A stretch of 14,974 nt of DNA from UBA4717 sp002404395 (GCA_937902275.1 CALFNW010000084.1:1-14974); one strand, 5' to 3'. Counted from the stretch's first letter, positions 1-7,526 are shown. Numbers and translations: made by a program. The notes: a model not told the origin generated them from the letters alone.

Positions 1-54
1 TCTTTCATTCCTATTTGTGCTGACGCTTTAGCGGCAGAATGGGGATTTTTATGA
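1..54 (+). CDS. 3' end of an upstream gene (partial, product unknown)
   Basis: Frame 1 is open from the first base of the window to a TGA at 52-54 and encodes about 17 residues ending ICADALAAEWGFL. The other two plus frames hit stops by base 30. The TGA overlaps the ATG of the next gene at 51-53 as ATGA, the classical 4-nt overlap of translationally coupled bacterial genes. That overlap is the main reason to believe the frame is real. Too little is visible to name a family. The dehydrogenase downstream suggests a shared operon for metabolising some carbonyl or sugar substrate, but that is inference. Confidence 0.5.
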   Translation, partial: SFIPICADALAAEWGFL

Positions 55-818
55 ATAATGAAATAAAATTATTGTCGCAGGACTTGACCGGTCTCTGCGC
101 ACTCGTAACCGGCTCAAGCCGCGGTATCGGAAGCGCGATCGCCGTTGAGCTTGCCGCTCACGGAGCCGAGGTTTGGCTCCACGCGGCAGCTTCCGCCGCC
201 AAAGCCGAGCTTGTAAAAGCACAGATCGAAGCCCACGGCGGCATATGCCGCGGAATAATCACTGCCGACCTTACCGATCCGTCGGCGGCAGAGCATATCG
301 CCGAAACGGTCGGCGGCGTGGATATACTTGTGCTCAACGCTTCACTCCAGATCAAGGAGGACTACACCGAGATCACACGTGAAGACTACGAAAAGCAGAT
401 GAATTGCAATTTTTATGCTTCAATGAAACTGATAACCGCCTTTGCGGAAGATATGAAACAGAAGCACTTCGGCAGAATAATCACGATCGGAAGTGTTCAG
501 GAAGCAAAGCCTCATCCGCAAATGCTCGTCTACTCCTCGTCCAAGGCGGCGCAGACCGCAATGGTGAAGTCCTTGGCAAGCGTGCTTTCGGGAGACGGTA
601 TCACGCTCAACAATATTGCTCCCGGCGTCATATATACCGACCGCAATGTGGAAGCGCTTTCCGATCCCGAGTATGCAAAAAAGGTCACCGATTCGATACC
701 GCTCGGCTTCTACGGCGAAAAGCAGGACATCTCTCCGCTTGTCTGCCTGCTTGCAAGCGAGGCCGGACGCTATATCACCGGACAGAGCATCTATATTGAC
801 GGCGGAAAGAGCCTGTAA
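51..818 (+). CDS. Short-chain dehydrogenase/reductase (SDR family oxidoreductase)
   Basis: This is a 255-aa classical SDR, the normal length for the family, predicted to be a soluble cytoplasmic NAD(P)(H)-dependent oxidoreductase. The Rossmann nucleotide-binding motif TGSSRGIG is at residues 20-27. The usual NNAG is changed to LNAS (about 95-98). The catalytic Ser148, Tyr161 and Lys165 (YSSSK) have canonical spacing, and an Asn lies near 118-120. NNIAPGVIYT (187-196) and the C-terminal YITGQSIYIDGG are also typical. I chose the ATG at 51 over the in-frame ATG at 39. The 51 start has a GGGGA element 6 nt upstream and overlaps the preceding stop as ATGA, while the 39 start has no SD. The substrate cannot be read from sequence. 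FabG-like ketoacyl reductase and sugar or polyol dehydrogenase are both possible, but a lone copy without fatty-acid genes favours an accessory dehydrogenase. Confidence 0.93.
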   Translation: MNNEIKLLSQDLTGLCALVTGSSRGIGSAIAVELAAHGAEVWLHAAASAAKAELVKAQIEAHGGICRGIITADLTDPSAAEHIAETVGGVDILVLNASLQIKEDYTEITREDYEKQMNCNFYASMKLITAFAEDMKQKHFGRIITIGSVQEAKPHPQMLVYSSSKAAQTAMVKSLASVLSGDGITLNNIAPGVIYTDRNVEALSDPEYAKKVTDSIPLGFYGEKQDISPLVCLLASEAGRYITGQSIYIDGGKSL

Positions 819-863
819 ACCTTAAGGGCATACTCACCGCAAGTGAAAAACAGAGTTTATTAT

Positions 864-887
864 TGAGTCGGCTTCGCCGATATGAGG
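864..887 (+). repeat. Hairpin + SD leader element, copy 1
   Basis: A 24-nt stretch contains the hairpin TCGGCTTCGCCGA (868-880) followed at once by ATGAGG, whose GAGG (884-887) is the SD of the next gene. The same 24 nt, with three differences in the last eight bases, occurs on the minus strand at 11586-11563 in front of the symporter gene. A shared GTGAAAAA-CAG string lies further upstream at both sites (843-853 here). Confidence 0.6.
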
Positions 888-893
888 TTTTGT

Positions 894-1100
894 ATGAATA
901 AAAAGCCAAACAAAGCGGCAAGTGCACCGACAAACTGTGAAATGTGCGTTTACTTCGACACCGACGACGAAACCGGCGAAGAATATTGCTCGGTAAACCT
1001 TGATGAAGACGAAATGATAAGCTTTATGACCGAAAATACCGCTCACTGCCCGTATTTTTACCTTCATGACGAGTACAAGACCGTCAGACGGCAAAATTAA
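894..1100 (+). CDS. Small four-cysteine protein, DUF6472-like
   Basis: This is a 68-aa acidic protein with Cys15 and Cys18 in CEMC, Cys32 in YCSVNLDEDEM and Cys52 in HCPYF. It ends EYKTVRRQN. The order C-x2-C, VNLDEDE, CPYF, DEYK-VR-QN matches my memory of the DUF6472 family of small Clostridia proteins. Four Cys in a CxxC / C / C pattern suggest a small structural zinc site (inference). Function is unknown. I prefer the ATG at 894 over the in-frame ATG at 882, because GAGG at 884-887 sits 6 nt before 894 and overlaps the first ATG. The gene lies 75 nt after the SDR on the same strand with no visible promoter, so co-transcription is possible. Confidence 0.8.
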   Translation: MNKKPNKAASAPTNCEMCVYFDTDDETGEEYCSVNLDEDEMISFMTENTAHCPYFYLHDEYKTVRRQN

Positions 1101-1128
1101 GCCGCCTACAATTACGCTGCAACTATAT

Positions 1129-1175
1129 AAAGTGGGGTGAAAAAACTCAGCTGAGTTTTTTCACCCCACTTTTTT
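1129..1175. terminator. Bidirectional terminator-like hairpin (A6-CTCA/TGAG-T6 core), copy 1
   Basis: There is a perfect inverted repeat of about 22 bp per arm (1129-1150 and 1151-1172). The GC-rich outer arm is GTGGGGTG and the core is AAAAAACTCAGCTGAGTTTTTT. A T-run (1170-1175) follows on the plus strand and TTTATAT follows on the minus strand. It lies between convergent genes (DUF6472-like and lactonase), where one hairpin could stop both transcripts. The core recurs at 9549-9590 and 12631-12689. Confidence 0.85.
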
Positions 1176-1185
1176 ATATTAAGCG

Positions 1186-2169
1186 TCACTTGCTGCCGTT
1201 GAAAAACTCAACTGCAAGCGGAAGTTCAAGCGCCACGCTTGAAAGATAGCGCGGACACTTTCTGTCAAAATCAAACAGCGAAGCACCCGACGCCTCATTT
1301 GCACACACCAGATATTTTCCGTCCGGCGAAATATTGAAGTCGCGCGGACTGCCGCCCTCGGATGAGACCTCGCCGCGCAGTCGCGCACTGCCTGAGGATA
1401 CGTCAATTATGCTTATTACATCAAAGCCACGGTTCGAAGTATATATCGTCTCACCGTCGTTTGAAACGCGTATCGCCGCCGACTTGGTGTGCGGCAACTC
1501 GCGCATACGGTCGGGATACAGTCCGAGCGTTTCATATGCTGTCAGCACACCGTCTGCGTATTCCATGCGCGTGAGCGTTGAGCCCATTTCACTGAGCACC
1601 CATACCGTTTTACCGTTCGGAGACAGTACAAGATGACGCGGTCCGACTCCGGCAGGCGTCTTTGCAGTGCCGAGCCGTACCAACTCCGGATCATAAACCA
1701 CGACCTCGTCGCACCCGAGATCGCATACCAGCAGATTACCGTCGGGCATAGCCTTTACAAAATGCGCATAAGGATGAGTCTGTCTGAAAATATCGACAGA
1801 ATGTCCCTCGTGCTTTACATTCTTCACAAGTCTGCCGTCACGGATAAGCGAAACACTGCCCGAATAATAATGCGCCACGTATATACCGTTTTCGTTTATG
1901 TCAAGATGACACGCACCCTCGGCACCTGTGGGTATTATCTCAGATTTATCGGAAAGCTCTCCGTTTTCGCCGAGCCTGTAAGACACAAGTCCCGATTCGG
2001 ACTCGTTTCCTTTATAATGCTTTATCAAAGCATAAAGTCTGCCGTCATAGATGCGCGTATACTTGACCCACGGCAGCTTTGTCACTTCCTCAAGAATTAG
2101 CTTCTCATCATTGATCCGGAATCTGTATATTCCGCCCTCATCCGAGCTTGTCGATACAAAAACTTTCAT
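1186..2169 (-). CDS. Lactonase-type beta-propeller protein (6-phosphogluconolactonase-like)
   Basis: This is a 327-aa protein with the signature strands of the seven-bladed lactonase propeller family (PF10282-type). The motifs are ACHLDINENG (86-95), QTHPYAHFV (130-138), DLGCDEV (150-156), GPRHLVLSPNGKTVWVLSE (176-194), SNRGFDVISI (245-254) and SPRDFNISPDGKYLVC (274-289). There is no signal peptide, so it is probably cytoplasmic. Characterised homologues hydrolyse 6-phosphogluconolactone (Pgl type), but many family members have other or unknown substrates. No pentose-phosphate genes are nearby, so I do not assign pgl. The ATG at 2169-2167 has GGGAG 4 nt upstream, and that GGGA is itself the edge of the upstream repeat unit. 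A consensus-like promoter at 2484-2456 gives a leader of about 280 nt. Confidence 0.87.
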   Translation of the reverse strand: MKVFVSTSSDEGGIYRFRINDEKLILEEVTKLPWVKYTRIYDGRLYALIKHYKGNESESGLVSYRLGENGELSDKSEIIPTGAEGACHLDINENGIYVAHYYSGSVSLIRDGRLVKNVKHEGHSVDIFRQTHPYAHFVKAMPDGNLLVCDLGCDEVVVYDPELVRLGTAKTPAGVGPRHLVLSPNGKTVWVLSEMGSTLTRMEYADGVLTAYETLGLYPDRMRELPHTKSAAIRVSNDGETIYTSNRGFDVISIIDVSSGSARLRGEVSSEGGSPRDFNISPDGKYLVCANEASGASLFDFDRKCPRYLSSVALELPLAVEFFNGSK

Positions 2170-2175
2170 ACCTCT

Positions 2176-2445
2176 CCCGCCACCGTAGGTGGCTCATAAA
2201 ACAAATGGCAATTTTCAAAACGGGTCTTATCCCGTTTTAGGAAATTGCAGGCGCGAAGCAGCACGCTTCACACATACAGGACAAAACCTTCGCGTTTCCC
2301 GCCACCGCAGGTGGCTTATAAGACAAATGGCAATTTTCAAAACGGGTCTTATCCCGTTTAGGAAATTGCAGGCGCGAAGCAGCACGCTTCACACATACAG
2401 GACAAAACCTTCGCGTTTCCCGCCACCGTAGGTGGCTCATAAAAC
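2176..2445 (-). repeat. 121/122-bp tandem direct repeat, 2.2 copies, forming the lactonase mRNA leader
   Basis: Copy 1 is 2176-2297 (122 bp), copy 2 is 2298-2418 (121 bp), and a partial third copy of 27 bp spans 2419-2445. The copies differ at only a few positions (gta/gca in the first hairpin loop, ctcataaaac/cttataagac, and one T more or less). Each unit has inner hairpins: GCCACC-N3-GGTGGC, GAAGC-N5-GCTTC, and a long one in which AAACGGG pairs with CCCGTTT inside GCAATTT/AAATTGC arms. An alternative CGCGAAG/CTTCGCG pairing competes with GAAGC/GCTTC. Unit lengths are not multiples of three, so open frames across it are not conserved between copies, which argues for a non-coding element. It lies between the promoter (2484-2456) and the start codon of the lactonase gene. 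Confidence 0.85.
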
Positions 2446-2455
2446 TTTTATAGTA

Positions 2456-2484
2456 ATTATAATACCTGTGTGAAAATTTTGCAA
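2456..2484 (-). promoter_or_regulatory. Sigma-A promoter of the lactonase gene
   Basis: On the minus strand, TTGCAA (2484-2479), a 17-nt spacer and a perfect TATAAT (2461-2456) predict a start near 2449. That places the whole tandem repeat in the 5' leader. Confidence 0.75.
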
Positions 2485-2516
2485 CAGTTATTTTTCGCTG
2501 CGTAGGAGCTTCATTC

Positions 2517-2558
2517 AAACATAACAAACGGCGGCTGGCGCGTACGCGCCAGCCGCCG
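2517..2558 (-). terminator. Terminator of the 1440-aa surface protein gene
   Basis: A perfect 30-bp GC-rich palindrome with 15-bp arms (2529-2558, arm CGGCGGCTGGCGCGT) begins 21 nt after the stop codon. On the minus strand it is followed by the T-rich TTTGTTATGTTTG. Placement and structure fit an intrinsic terminator. Confidence 0.85.
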
Positions 2559-2579
2559 AAGTTTATCGGAGGGTATTAC

Positions 2580-5500
2580 TTAAAACTGTCCGGAAAGAAT
2601 CTCGTCTGCATAAATTGTATGGCTGTTATTCTCAGCATCGCGAACGATCATGTAGGCTCTGCCGTACCATGTCTCTCCCGAACTTGATGTACGCTTTGCA
2701 ACCATATAAATTGCAGTCGCGCTGTCAGCAGACGTTTCGATCTTACCTTCGATTACACCTGCAGTGTTCAGCTTAAGCGAATCCTTATCGCTCACAGTCT
2801 TGGAGAGCAGTACGCCGCGCTCTTCAAGTGTGTAACCGTCAAGCACGTCGATCGCCGATACGAATTCAAGCTGTCCGTCGCGCTTGTTGACCTGAAGCGT
2901 TTTAGTCATATTTACAGGTGTTGCGTATGCTTCATCGGTCGACTTAGTAATCGTTACATTACCGGAAAGGATGTGATAATATGTGTAGCTCGATTTGTAC
3001 GAAAGCACTACGGGAGCTGCGTCTCCGATCTGAATAAGCCATGCCTTGAAGTCGGAATCTTTATTGGCATTGAAGCTAACCTCATCGTTAAACTTAACAT
3101 TAGTCTGTTCAACACCGTTGATCGTAAGCTTTGCATCGGACTCTGCCTTTACATAATCCGGAACATAAACGGTAACGCTTTCATTTCCGAGCTCGCTTAC
3201 TTTCCAACCGTTGTTGGTGTATCCGGTTCTCTCAGGAACTGCAGGTGCTTCTGTAGGATTGAATCCGATGATCGAATTTGCATAATCCACATAAAGCTTA
3301 TACGTATCATTCGCTCCAGCGGTAACGGTTCCGTATACCGGCTGATAGAATACGCTGTTTCCGAGCGGATATGCATAAAGCGTGTCGCCGACCGTAAGGA
3401 GACTTACGTGTTCATCGGACAGACGCTGCCAGAATGCAACGTAATAAGAATCAGGATCATTCGGAGTTGCGGTAAGCTTGGTAGCATTACGTGTGCCCAC
3501 GTAAATATCAAGCCATGAATCGCCTTCGCCCTGACCCATATTGACACCCTCTGCAGTAATGGTACCGATTCCGCCTTCGTCGGGAAGTACCACAAGTCTT
3601 GCCTGAGTTTCAACCGCATCGTCATAGAAACGAAGATCAAGTGCCGTATCTTTCGAAACCGTAAGGCTAAGCGCCGTGTCGCGGCTGAGCTGAATGTTAT
3701 GACCGTTGGTCACATTGTACCAACCGTCCATCTTGTAGCCGGTACTCGGAACAGCGGTAAGCGTTACGCTTGCACCGGATTTCGCAACATAGGTTACGGT
3801 CGTCGTTTTAGCGTCATCATCGGTAGTTTCGCTAAGCTTTGCACCGCCAGAAATCGTTACCGACTCTGCTTCGGCAGTGTTGTAGGTTACAGTAAACGTA
3901 TCGTAGGTCTCATTGAAGCTGTAAGCATTTGCCACTGCTTCATCATCAAAGAATGCAACATACTGAGTGTCGAAATATTCACCGTCAATAATAGCTGTTC
4001 CGCCATCGTTATACGGCTTAATAACAATCGCTTGCATTATTCCGGCAAGTGTTTTTTCAGCGTCAAATTTCCCATCGGTTTTAACAATGTTGTTTCCGTC
4101 GGTAAACGTATGAAGGTCAATAACCACAGATGTCCAAATATTCTTGTCAGTGTTAGTTTTCACATAATCTCCGAACCAAAGTCTTGAAACTTTTCCCTCG
4201 GAGGTTACCGTTTGCGGGTTGGTTTGCAAATTATTACTTGCTATGTTAGTTCTGTAACCGATCTTAACATAATGGTAATCATAGCAACTGAAGTTTTCAA
4301 TATGACTGAAACTTGCAGCGGTAAACTTCGGAATAACACGAGTGTTATCTCCGGAGGTTGCTCCGCTAACCATTTCGTTTCTCCAATACAGTCTGCCGTC
4401 CGAGTCAAGCGTCTTTACTGCAGCCTTTAAATCACCGTTTCCTGTACCGACAGTCATATCGTTCGCGGTGATAACGACAGCCGCTTCAACCTTTTTGAAT
4501 TCAGCGGTAATCGTCATATTTTCGGTAACAATAGTATCCTCCGCTACCTTTTCACCGTTATAATACCAACCTGTGAATACATAGCCGTCATCGGCCTTAG
4601 GATCGTCAGGAAGCGTGATCTTGCTCGGAACAAGCTTGCTGTAATATTGCGTATAATCTTCAATTACATTTCCGTCAGCACCAATATATTCAACCTTATA
4701 TTCTTCGGAAGCAGCGTAAACATAATTTTCGGCTGCAGTCTTCGAATCGAAAAATGCTATATATTTTACTGTAATTTCCGCTTTGTCAGTTGAAGTAGAA
4801 CCAGCATAAGGTCTTGCCAGAATCTGACTGATGCTGCCGCCGTCAGCAATTCCGTTTGTTGCCCAACCTATACCGTTACCCGTTCCTGTGCTTGCATTGA
4901 TCACTCCGGTTCCGCCGGCAGCAAAGTTCACTGCCCAACTCCACATAGGACCGTATGTTTTACTGTCTTTTTTAGCCCATACAAGTATATTGTCGCTGTT
5001 CGCGCCTGTATTGGCAGTCATGCCTATTCTCACATAGCAGGAAGCAGCCGGTACATCAACCGTGTATATGACACCGCCAACATTTGTTTTCGGGAAAACA
5101 GTCTGCTGTGCAACCGTATCGTCATATTTGTCATCAGACATTACCGCTTTCAGCACTTTACCCGTTTCATCATAAGTAACAGTCAAATCCTGATATCCGG
5201 TTCCGGCGAATTTGACCGTATCCTTAAGCGCATGCTGATCGTAAAGCACCGACGGTGCAACAAATCTTGCAAACAGTGTTGTATCCGCACTCAGATTTGT
5301 TATTTCGGTCACGAGGTTTCCGTCAACCTCTGCGTCATACCAACCGATAAACGAATAGCCTTCCTTTTCCGGCTTCGTGGTCGGGAAAGTAACGGAAGAT
5401 CCTTCTTTCAACACGCTTGAAGTCGTTTTGTCCCAGCTTACAAAATCAACCTTGTACCAATTCGTTAAAGAACTATAGGTGTAATTGTCCGCCGCGTCCT

Positions 5501-6902
5501 CCGAGCTGAAGAAACCGATATATCGCACTTCAAGATAGTCGTCAGCGTCTACGGCAACATTTTGTCCCGAGGCAAGTCTGGCAATATAATTATTAGGGAA
5601 TCCAAGCTCAAGTATTTTGGCCTTGATAAGATCATAATTTGAGAGCGGGTTTCCACCCGTAAAGAATTTAGATGAATTATTCAGGTCAAAAATCTTCCTC
5701 GTCCACGTGCTTGCGCTGCCGCTGAGCGTGGTATTTCCGCCCCACACTTCATCGGAACCGTTAGTACTCATATTGGATTCAAGAACCCCGCTCTTTGCTT
5801 TAGCACGGTACTCAATCATCATGATAGGATAGTTGAGCATTTTTATGCCTTCGGTGTTCGAGAAATAGAAATAAATTTTAGTCTCGCTGTTTCCCGACGT
5901 GCCCGCTTCATAAGCCTGCTTGGGTGTGAATCGGAAATATGTTTCATCATCTGTTTTTGTAATGGTCTTGTTAAGATGTCCGCCGATACCCGGATTCATA
6001 TTGTTAACATCGTAAATCGCGCCGACATCTTTAACCTGTACGTAATGCGGATAAAGGGAAATATCACCTGTAACCGCCCTTCCGTCCTTTATCTCGGTTC
6101 CGTCGTTAAGATCAGTATACCAACCGTCGAAAACATACGAGGCATCCTTATGAGCGGGAGTTGCCGTTATATGTACAAGCGTGTTAATGTCAGTTGTGTA
6201 GTATGCCTTTGCAAACTCCGTAGTACCGTCAGCAGCATAATATGTGACGGTATAATCACGGGTCGGAGCATATACATAAGCGTTAGCCTCTTCCTCAGTA
6301 TTAAAGAAAGCAATGTACTTAAACTTAAGCGTAACTCCGCTCGTTTTAGCGCCCTTTGTAGGCTTAAAACGCAAAGATTTAATGGTATGAGCAGTACCGC
6401 TTTCAAACGACAGACTGTCCCAACCGCTTTCACCGCCTGTAATATCGGCAGCGTTAAAAACAAATCCGTTTAAACTGCCTTCATTTTCATACGGCAGATC
6501 AAAACGTGCACTCCATGTGCGAATATTATTCGTGCCGTTATTGAAAACAACATTCAGATTATCCGACGACTCCGAGCTTGACCAAAGTCCGAGCTTAACG
6601 TAATGTGCCGAAGCAGGTACATTGACCGCAAGTGAAATATAGTCATCATCACCGTTGCCGGTCGTGCCGCCCGATACAAACTGCCAACACTCATTCTGAT
6701 GATCAAATGATTTTACAAAATTCTTGTATCCGCCGGCAAGCGAAACAGCGTCGCCAAGCTCTTTACCGTCGAGCATTTCAACCGGCACCACCGCCTCGGT
6801 CGTGCCCGTCGTATCATCTGCCATAACGGGCGACAGCGGCATCGCAGTTACGAGCATCAGCACGCACAGCACTATCGCCAATATGCGTCTTTGATTTTTC
6901 AT
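2580..6902 (-). CDS. Large secreted modular protein with four InlB-type (Listeria-Bacteroides) repeats
   Basis: This is a 1440-aa protein with a Sec signal peptide (positive MKNQRR, hydrophobic core about 7-20, likely cleavage after VMA near 28). Four tandem modules follow. Each has a 170-190 residue region, probably beta-sandwich or carbohydrate-binding-like, ending in a conserved (K/R/Q)Y(I/V)(A/G)FF...A..Y.(Y/F) signature at 195-211, 460-476, 713-729 and 980-996. Each is followed by an InlB B-repeat/Flg_new-type unit with the FxGWY or MDGWY hallmark at 258-262, 518-522, 776-780 and 1058-1062. The rest (about 1100-1440) ends in a domain with YTLEERGVLL and ETWYGRAYMIVRD. I see no LPxTG motif, SLH domain or dockerin, so the mode of surface attachment is unclear. 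GGAGG lies 7 nt before the ATG. Binding of host or plant glycans, or adhesion, is inferred from domain type only. Confidence 0.87.
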   Translation of the reverse strand: MKNQRRILAIVLCVLMLVTAMPLSPVMADDTTGTTEAVVPVEMLDGKELGDAVSLAGGYKNFVKSFDHQNECWQFVSGGTTGNGDDDYISLAVNVPASAHYVKLGLWSSSESSDNLNVVFNNGTNNIRTWSARFDLPYENEGSLNGFVFNAADITGGESGWDSLSFESGTAHTIKSLRFKPTKGAKTSGVTLKFKYIAFFNTEEEANAYVYAPTRDYTVTYYAADGTTEFAKAYYTTDINTLVHITATPAHKDASYVFDGWYTDLNDGTEIKDGRAVTGDISLYPHYVQVKDVGAIYDVNNMNPGIGGHLNKTITKTDDETYFRFTPKQAYEAGTSGNSETKIYFYFSNTEGIKMLNYPIMMIEYRAKAKSGVLESNMSTNGSDEVWGGNTTLSGSASTWTRKIFDLNNSSKFFTGGNPLSNYDLIKAKILELGFPNNYIARLASGQNVAVDADDYLEVRYIGFFSSEDAADNYTYSSLTNWYKVDFVSWDKTTSSVLKEGSSVTFPTTKPEKEGYSFIGWYDAEVDGNLVTEITNLSADTTLFARFVAPSVLYDQHALKDTVKFAGTGYQDLTVTYDETGKVLKAVMSDDKYDDTVAQQTVFPKTNVGGVIYTVDVPAASCYVRIGMTANTGANSDNILVWAKKDSKTYGPMWSWAVNFAAGGTGVINASTGTGNGIGWATNGIADGGSISQILARPYAGSTSTDKAEITVKYIAFFDSKTAAENYVYAASEEYKVEYIGADGNVIEDYTQYYSKLVPSKITLPDDPKADDGYVFTGWYYNGEKVAEDTIVTENMTITAEFKKVEAAVVITANDMTVGTGNGDLKAAVKTLDSDGRLYWRNEMVSGATSGDNTRVIPKFTAASFSHIENFSCYDYHYVKIGYRTNIASNNLQTNPQTVTSEGKVSRLWFGDYVKTNTDKNIWTSVVIDLHTFTDGNNIVKTDGKFDAEKTLAGIMQAIVIKPYNDGGTAIIDGEYFDTQYVAFFDDEAVANAYSFNETYDTFTVTYNTAEAESVTISGGAKLSETTDDDAKTTTVTYVAKSGASVTLTAVPSTGYKMDGWYNVTNGHNIQLSRDTALSLTVSKDTALDLRFYDDAVETQARLVVLPDEGGIGTITAEGVNMGQGEGDSWLDIYVGTRNATKLTATPNDPDSYYVAFWQRLSDEHVSLLTVGDTLYAYPLGNSVFYQPVYGTVTAGANDTYKLYVDYANSIIGFNPTEAPAVPERTGYTNNGWKVSELGNESVTVYVPDYVKAESDAKLTINGVEQTNVKFNDEVSFNANKDSDFKAWLIQIGDAAPVVLSYKSSYTYYHILSGNVTITKSTDEAYATPVNMTKTLQVNKRDGQLEFVSAIDVLDGYTLEERGVLLSKTVSDKDSLKLNTAGVIEGKIETSADSATAIYMVAKRTSSSGETWYGRAYMIVRDAENNSHTIYADEILSGQF

Positions 6903-7039
6903 ACTGATTCCTCCATATAATAATGTTATTCATGAGAAGCGGCAATCGGAACGCTTAAAATACCGACGACATGGTAAACACTCTTCCGCTTTCGGTGCTA
7001 TTTATCGTCGATCAACTGCGTCGATTTGCACACTTGTAC
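6903..7039 (-). promoter_or_regulatory. 5' leader of the surface protein gene, possibly structured
   Basis: The predicted leader is about 137 nt from the promoter at 7074-7046 to the ATG. In RNA sense it can form CGACGA/TCGTCG closing a CCG-AAAG-CGG hairpin, then AAGCG/CGCTT, before the GGAGG SD (6914-6910). It matches no riboswitch class I can recognise. Confidence 0.35.
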
Positions 7040-7045
7040 GGAATA

Positions 7046-7074
7046 ATTATATATACTTTTTCAATCATTGTCAA
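7046..7074 (-). promoter_or_regulatory. Perfect-consensus sigma-A promoter of the surface protein gene
   Basis: On the minus strand, TTGACA (7074-7069), a 17-nt spacer and TATAAT (7051-7046) match the consensus at all twelve positions. The predicted start is near 7039. A promoter this strong for a large secreted protein suggests either high expression or control by a repressor. Confidence 0.85.
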
Positions 7075-7099
7075 TAACTAACAGAATTTGAGACCAAAA

Positions 7100-7143
7100 A
7101 TAGGCGCATTACACAAAATGTGCCTATAAATATTGTATACAAT
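7100..7143. promoter_or_regulatory. Candidate operator palindromes upstream of the surface protein promoter
   Basis: Two inverted repeats lie just upstream of the -35 box at 7074. The first is ATAGGCGCATT-N6-AATGTGCCTAT (7100-7127, one G-T mismatch). The second is the perfect 12-bp palindrome ATTGTATACAAT (7132-7143), whose GTATAC core resembles GntR-family operators. The assignment to any regulator is inference. Confidence 0.35.
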
Positions 7144-7412
7144 TATTGTCAACAAATTGATCATATCCCGCATTTTCACCATTTGTGGTCAAATAATCAG
7201 TGAAAAATGTATGCTTCACAGCGTATTCCTTGCCATCGTACACGACAGAAAATGAATTATATGTACATTATATATATGGAAGATTTCACGCAGATGCGCT
7301 CTGAGTGTTGTCCCGCTGCTGCAACAGCACCGCGCTTCTGCCAAAGCGTGGCTGCAAGTGTTTCATATCATTACATAAATTGTTAAAACAATGTAAACTA
7401 TACAAAAAAGAC
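7144..7412. other. Intergenic DNA with a GC-rich island, no convincing gene
   Basis: This is AT-rich spacer between the divergent surface protein gene and groES. A GC-richer island at about 7285-7365 carries small hairpins (TGCTG-CAA-CAGCA at 7317-7329; CGCTT/AAGCG just after it). On the minus strand the island holds a 26-codon ORF (7366-7286, starting MKHLQPRFGR) that has no SD. It may be a gene remnant or an unrecognised small RNA. Nothing else stands out. Confidence 0.4.
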
Positions 7413-7441
7413 TTGATTTTTACTTCTCGCTCGGCTACAAT
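7413..7441 (+). promoter_or_regulatory. Sigma-A promoter of groESL
   Basis: TTGATT (7413-7418), a 17-nt spacer and TACAAT (7436-7441) predict a start near 7448. The CIRCE operator follows directly, the classical arrangement for HrcA-repressed groE operons. Confidence 0.85.
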
Positions 7442-7452
7442 ATGAATCGTGG

Positions 7453-7479
7453 TTAGCACTTAAGGCTATTGAGTGCTAA
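7453..7479 (+). promoter_or_regulatory. CIRCE operator (HrcA binding site)
   Basis: TTAGCACTT (7453-7461), a 9-nt spacer and GAGTGCTAA (7471-7479) match the CIRCE consensus TTAGCACTC-N9-GAGTGCTAA with a single C-to-T change. It overlaps the predicted transcript start, so HrcA binding would repress groESL and heat shock would release it. hrcA is not in this window. Confidence 0.95.
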
Positions 7480-7526
7480 CGGTTATATCAATATACAGGC
7501 AAACACCTGTGACAGGAGGAATTATT

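Noticed and set aside
1633..2100. 155-aa plus-strand open frame opposite the lactonase gene
   Set aside because: It is antisense to a protein with clear propeller motifs and shows no family features of its own.
2176..2445. Tandem repeat as a CRISPR array
   Set aside because: The units are about 121 bp, directly adjacent with no unique spacers, and only 2.2 copies. No cas genes are in the window.
2189..2527. Two open frames (80 aa plus strand, 96 aa minus strand) across the tandem repeat
   Set aside because: The repeat units are 122 and 121 bp, so successive copies are read in different frames. Neither frame has an SD or a recognisable domain; they are by-products of the repeat.
6903..7039. 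c-di-GMP or other known riboswitch in the surface protein leader
   Set aside because: I looked for the conserved cores of the common classes and could not match any; only generic hairpins are visible.
7087..7193. Distant inverted match TTTGAGACCA / TGGTCAAA
   Set aside because: It is imperfect (2-nt insertion), about 90 bp apart and short; not distinguishable from chance in AT-rich DNA.
7473..7526. Upstream GTG start for groES
   Set aside because: It lies inside the CIRCE operator and adds 18 residues not found in GroES. A perfect AGGAGG precedes the ATG at 7527.
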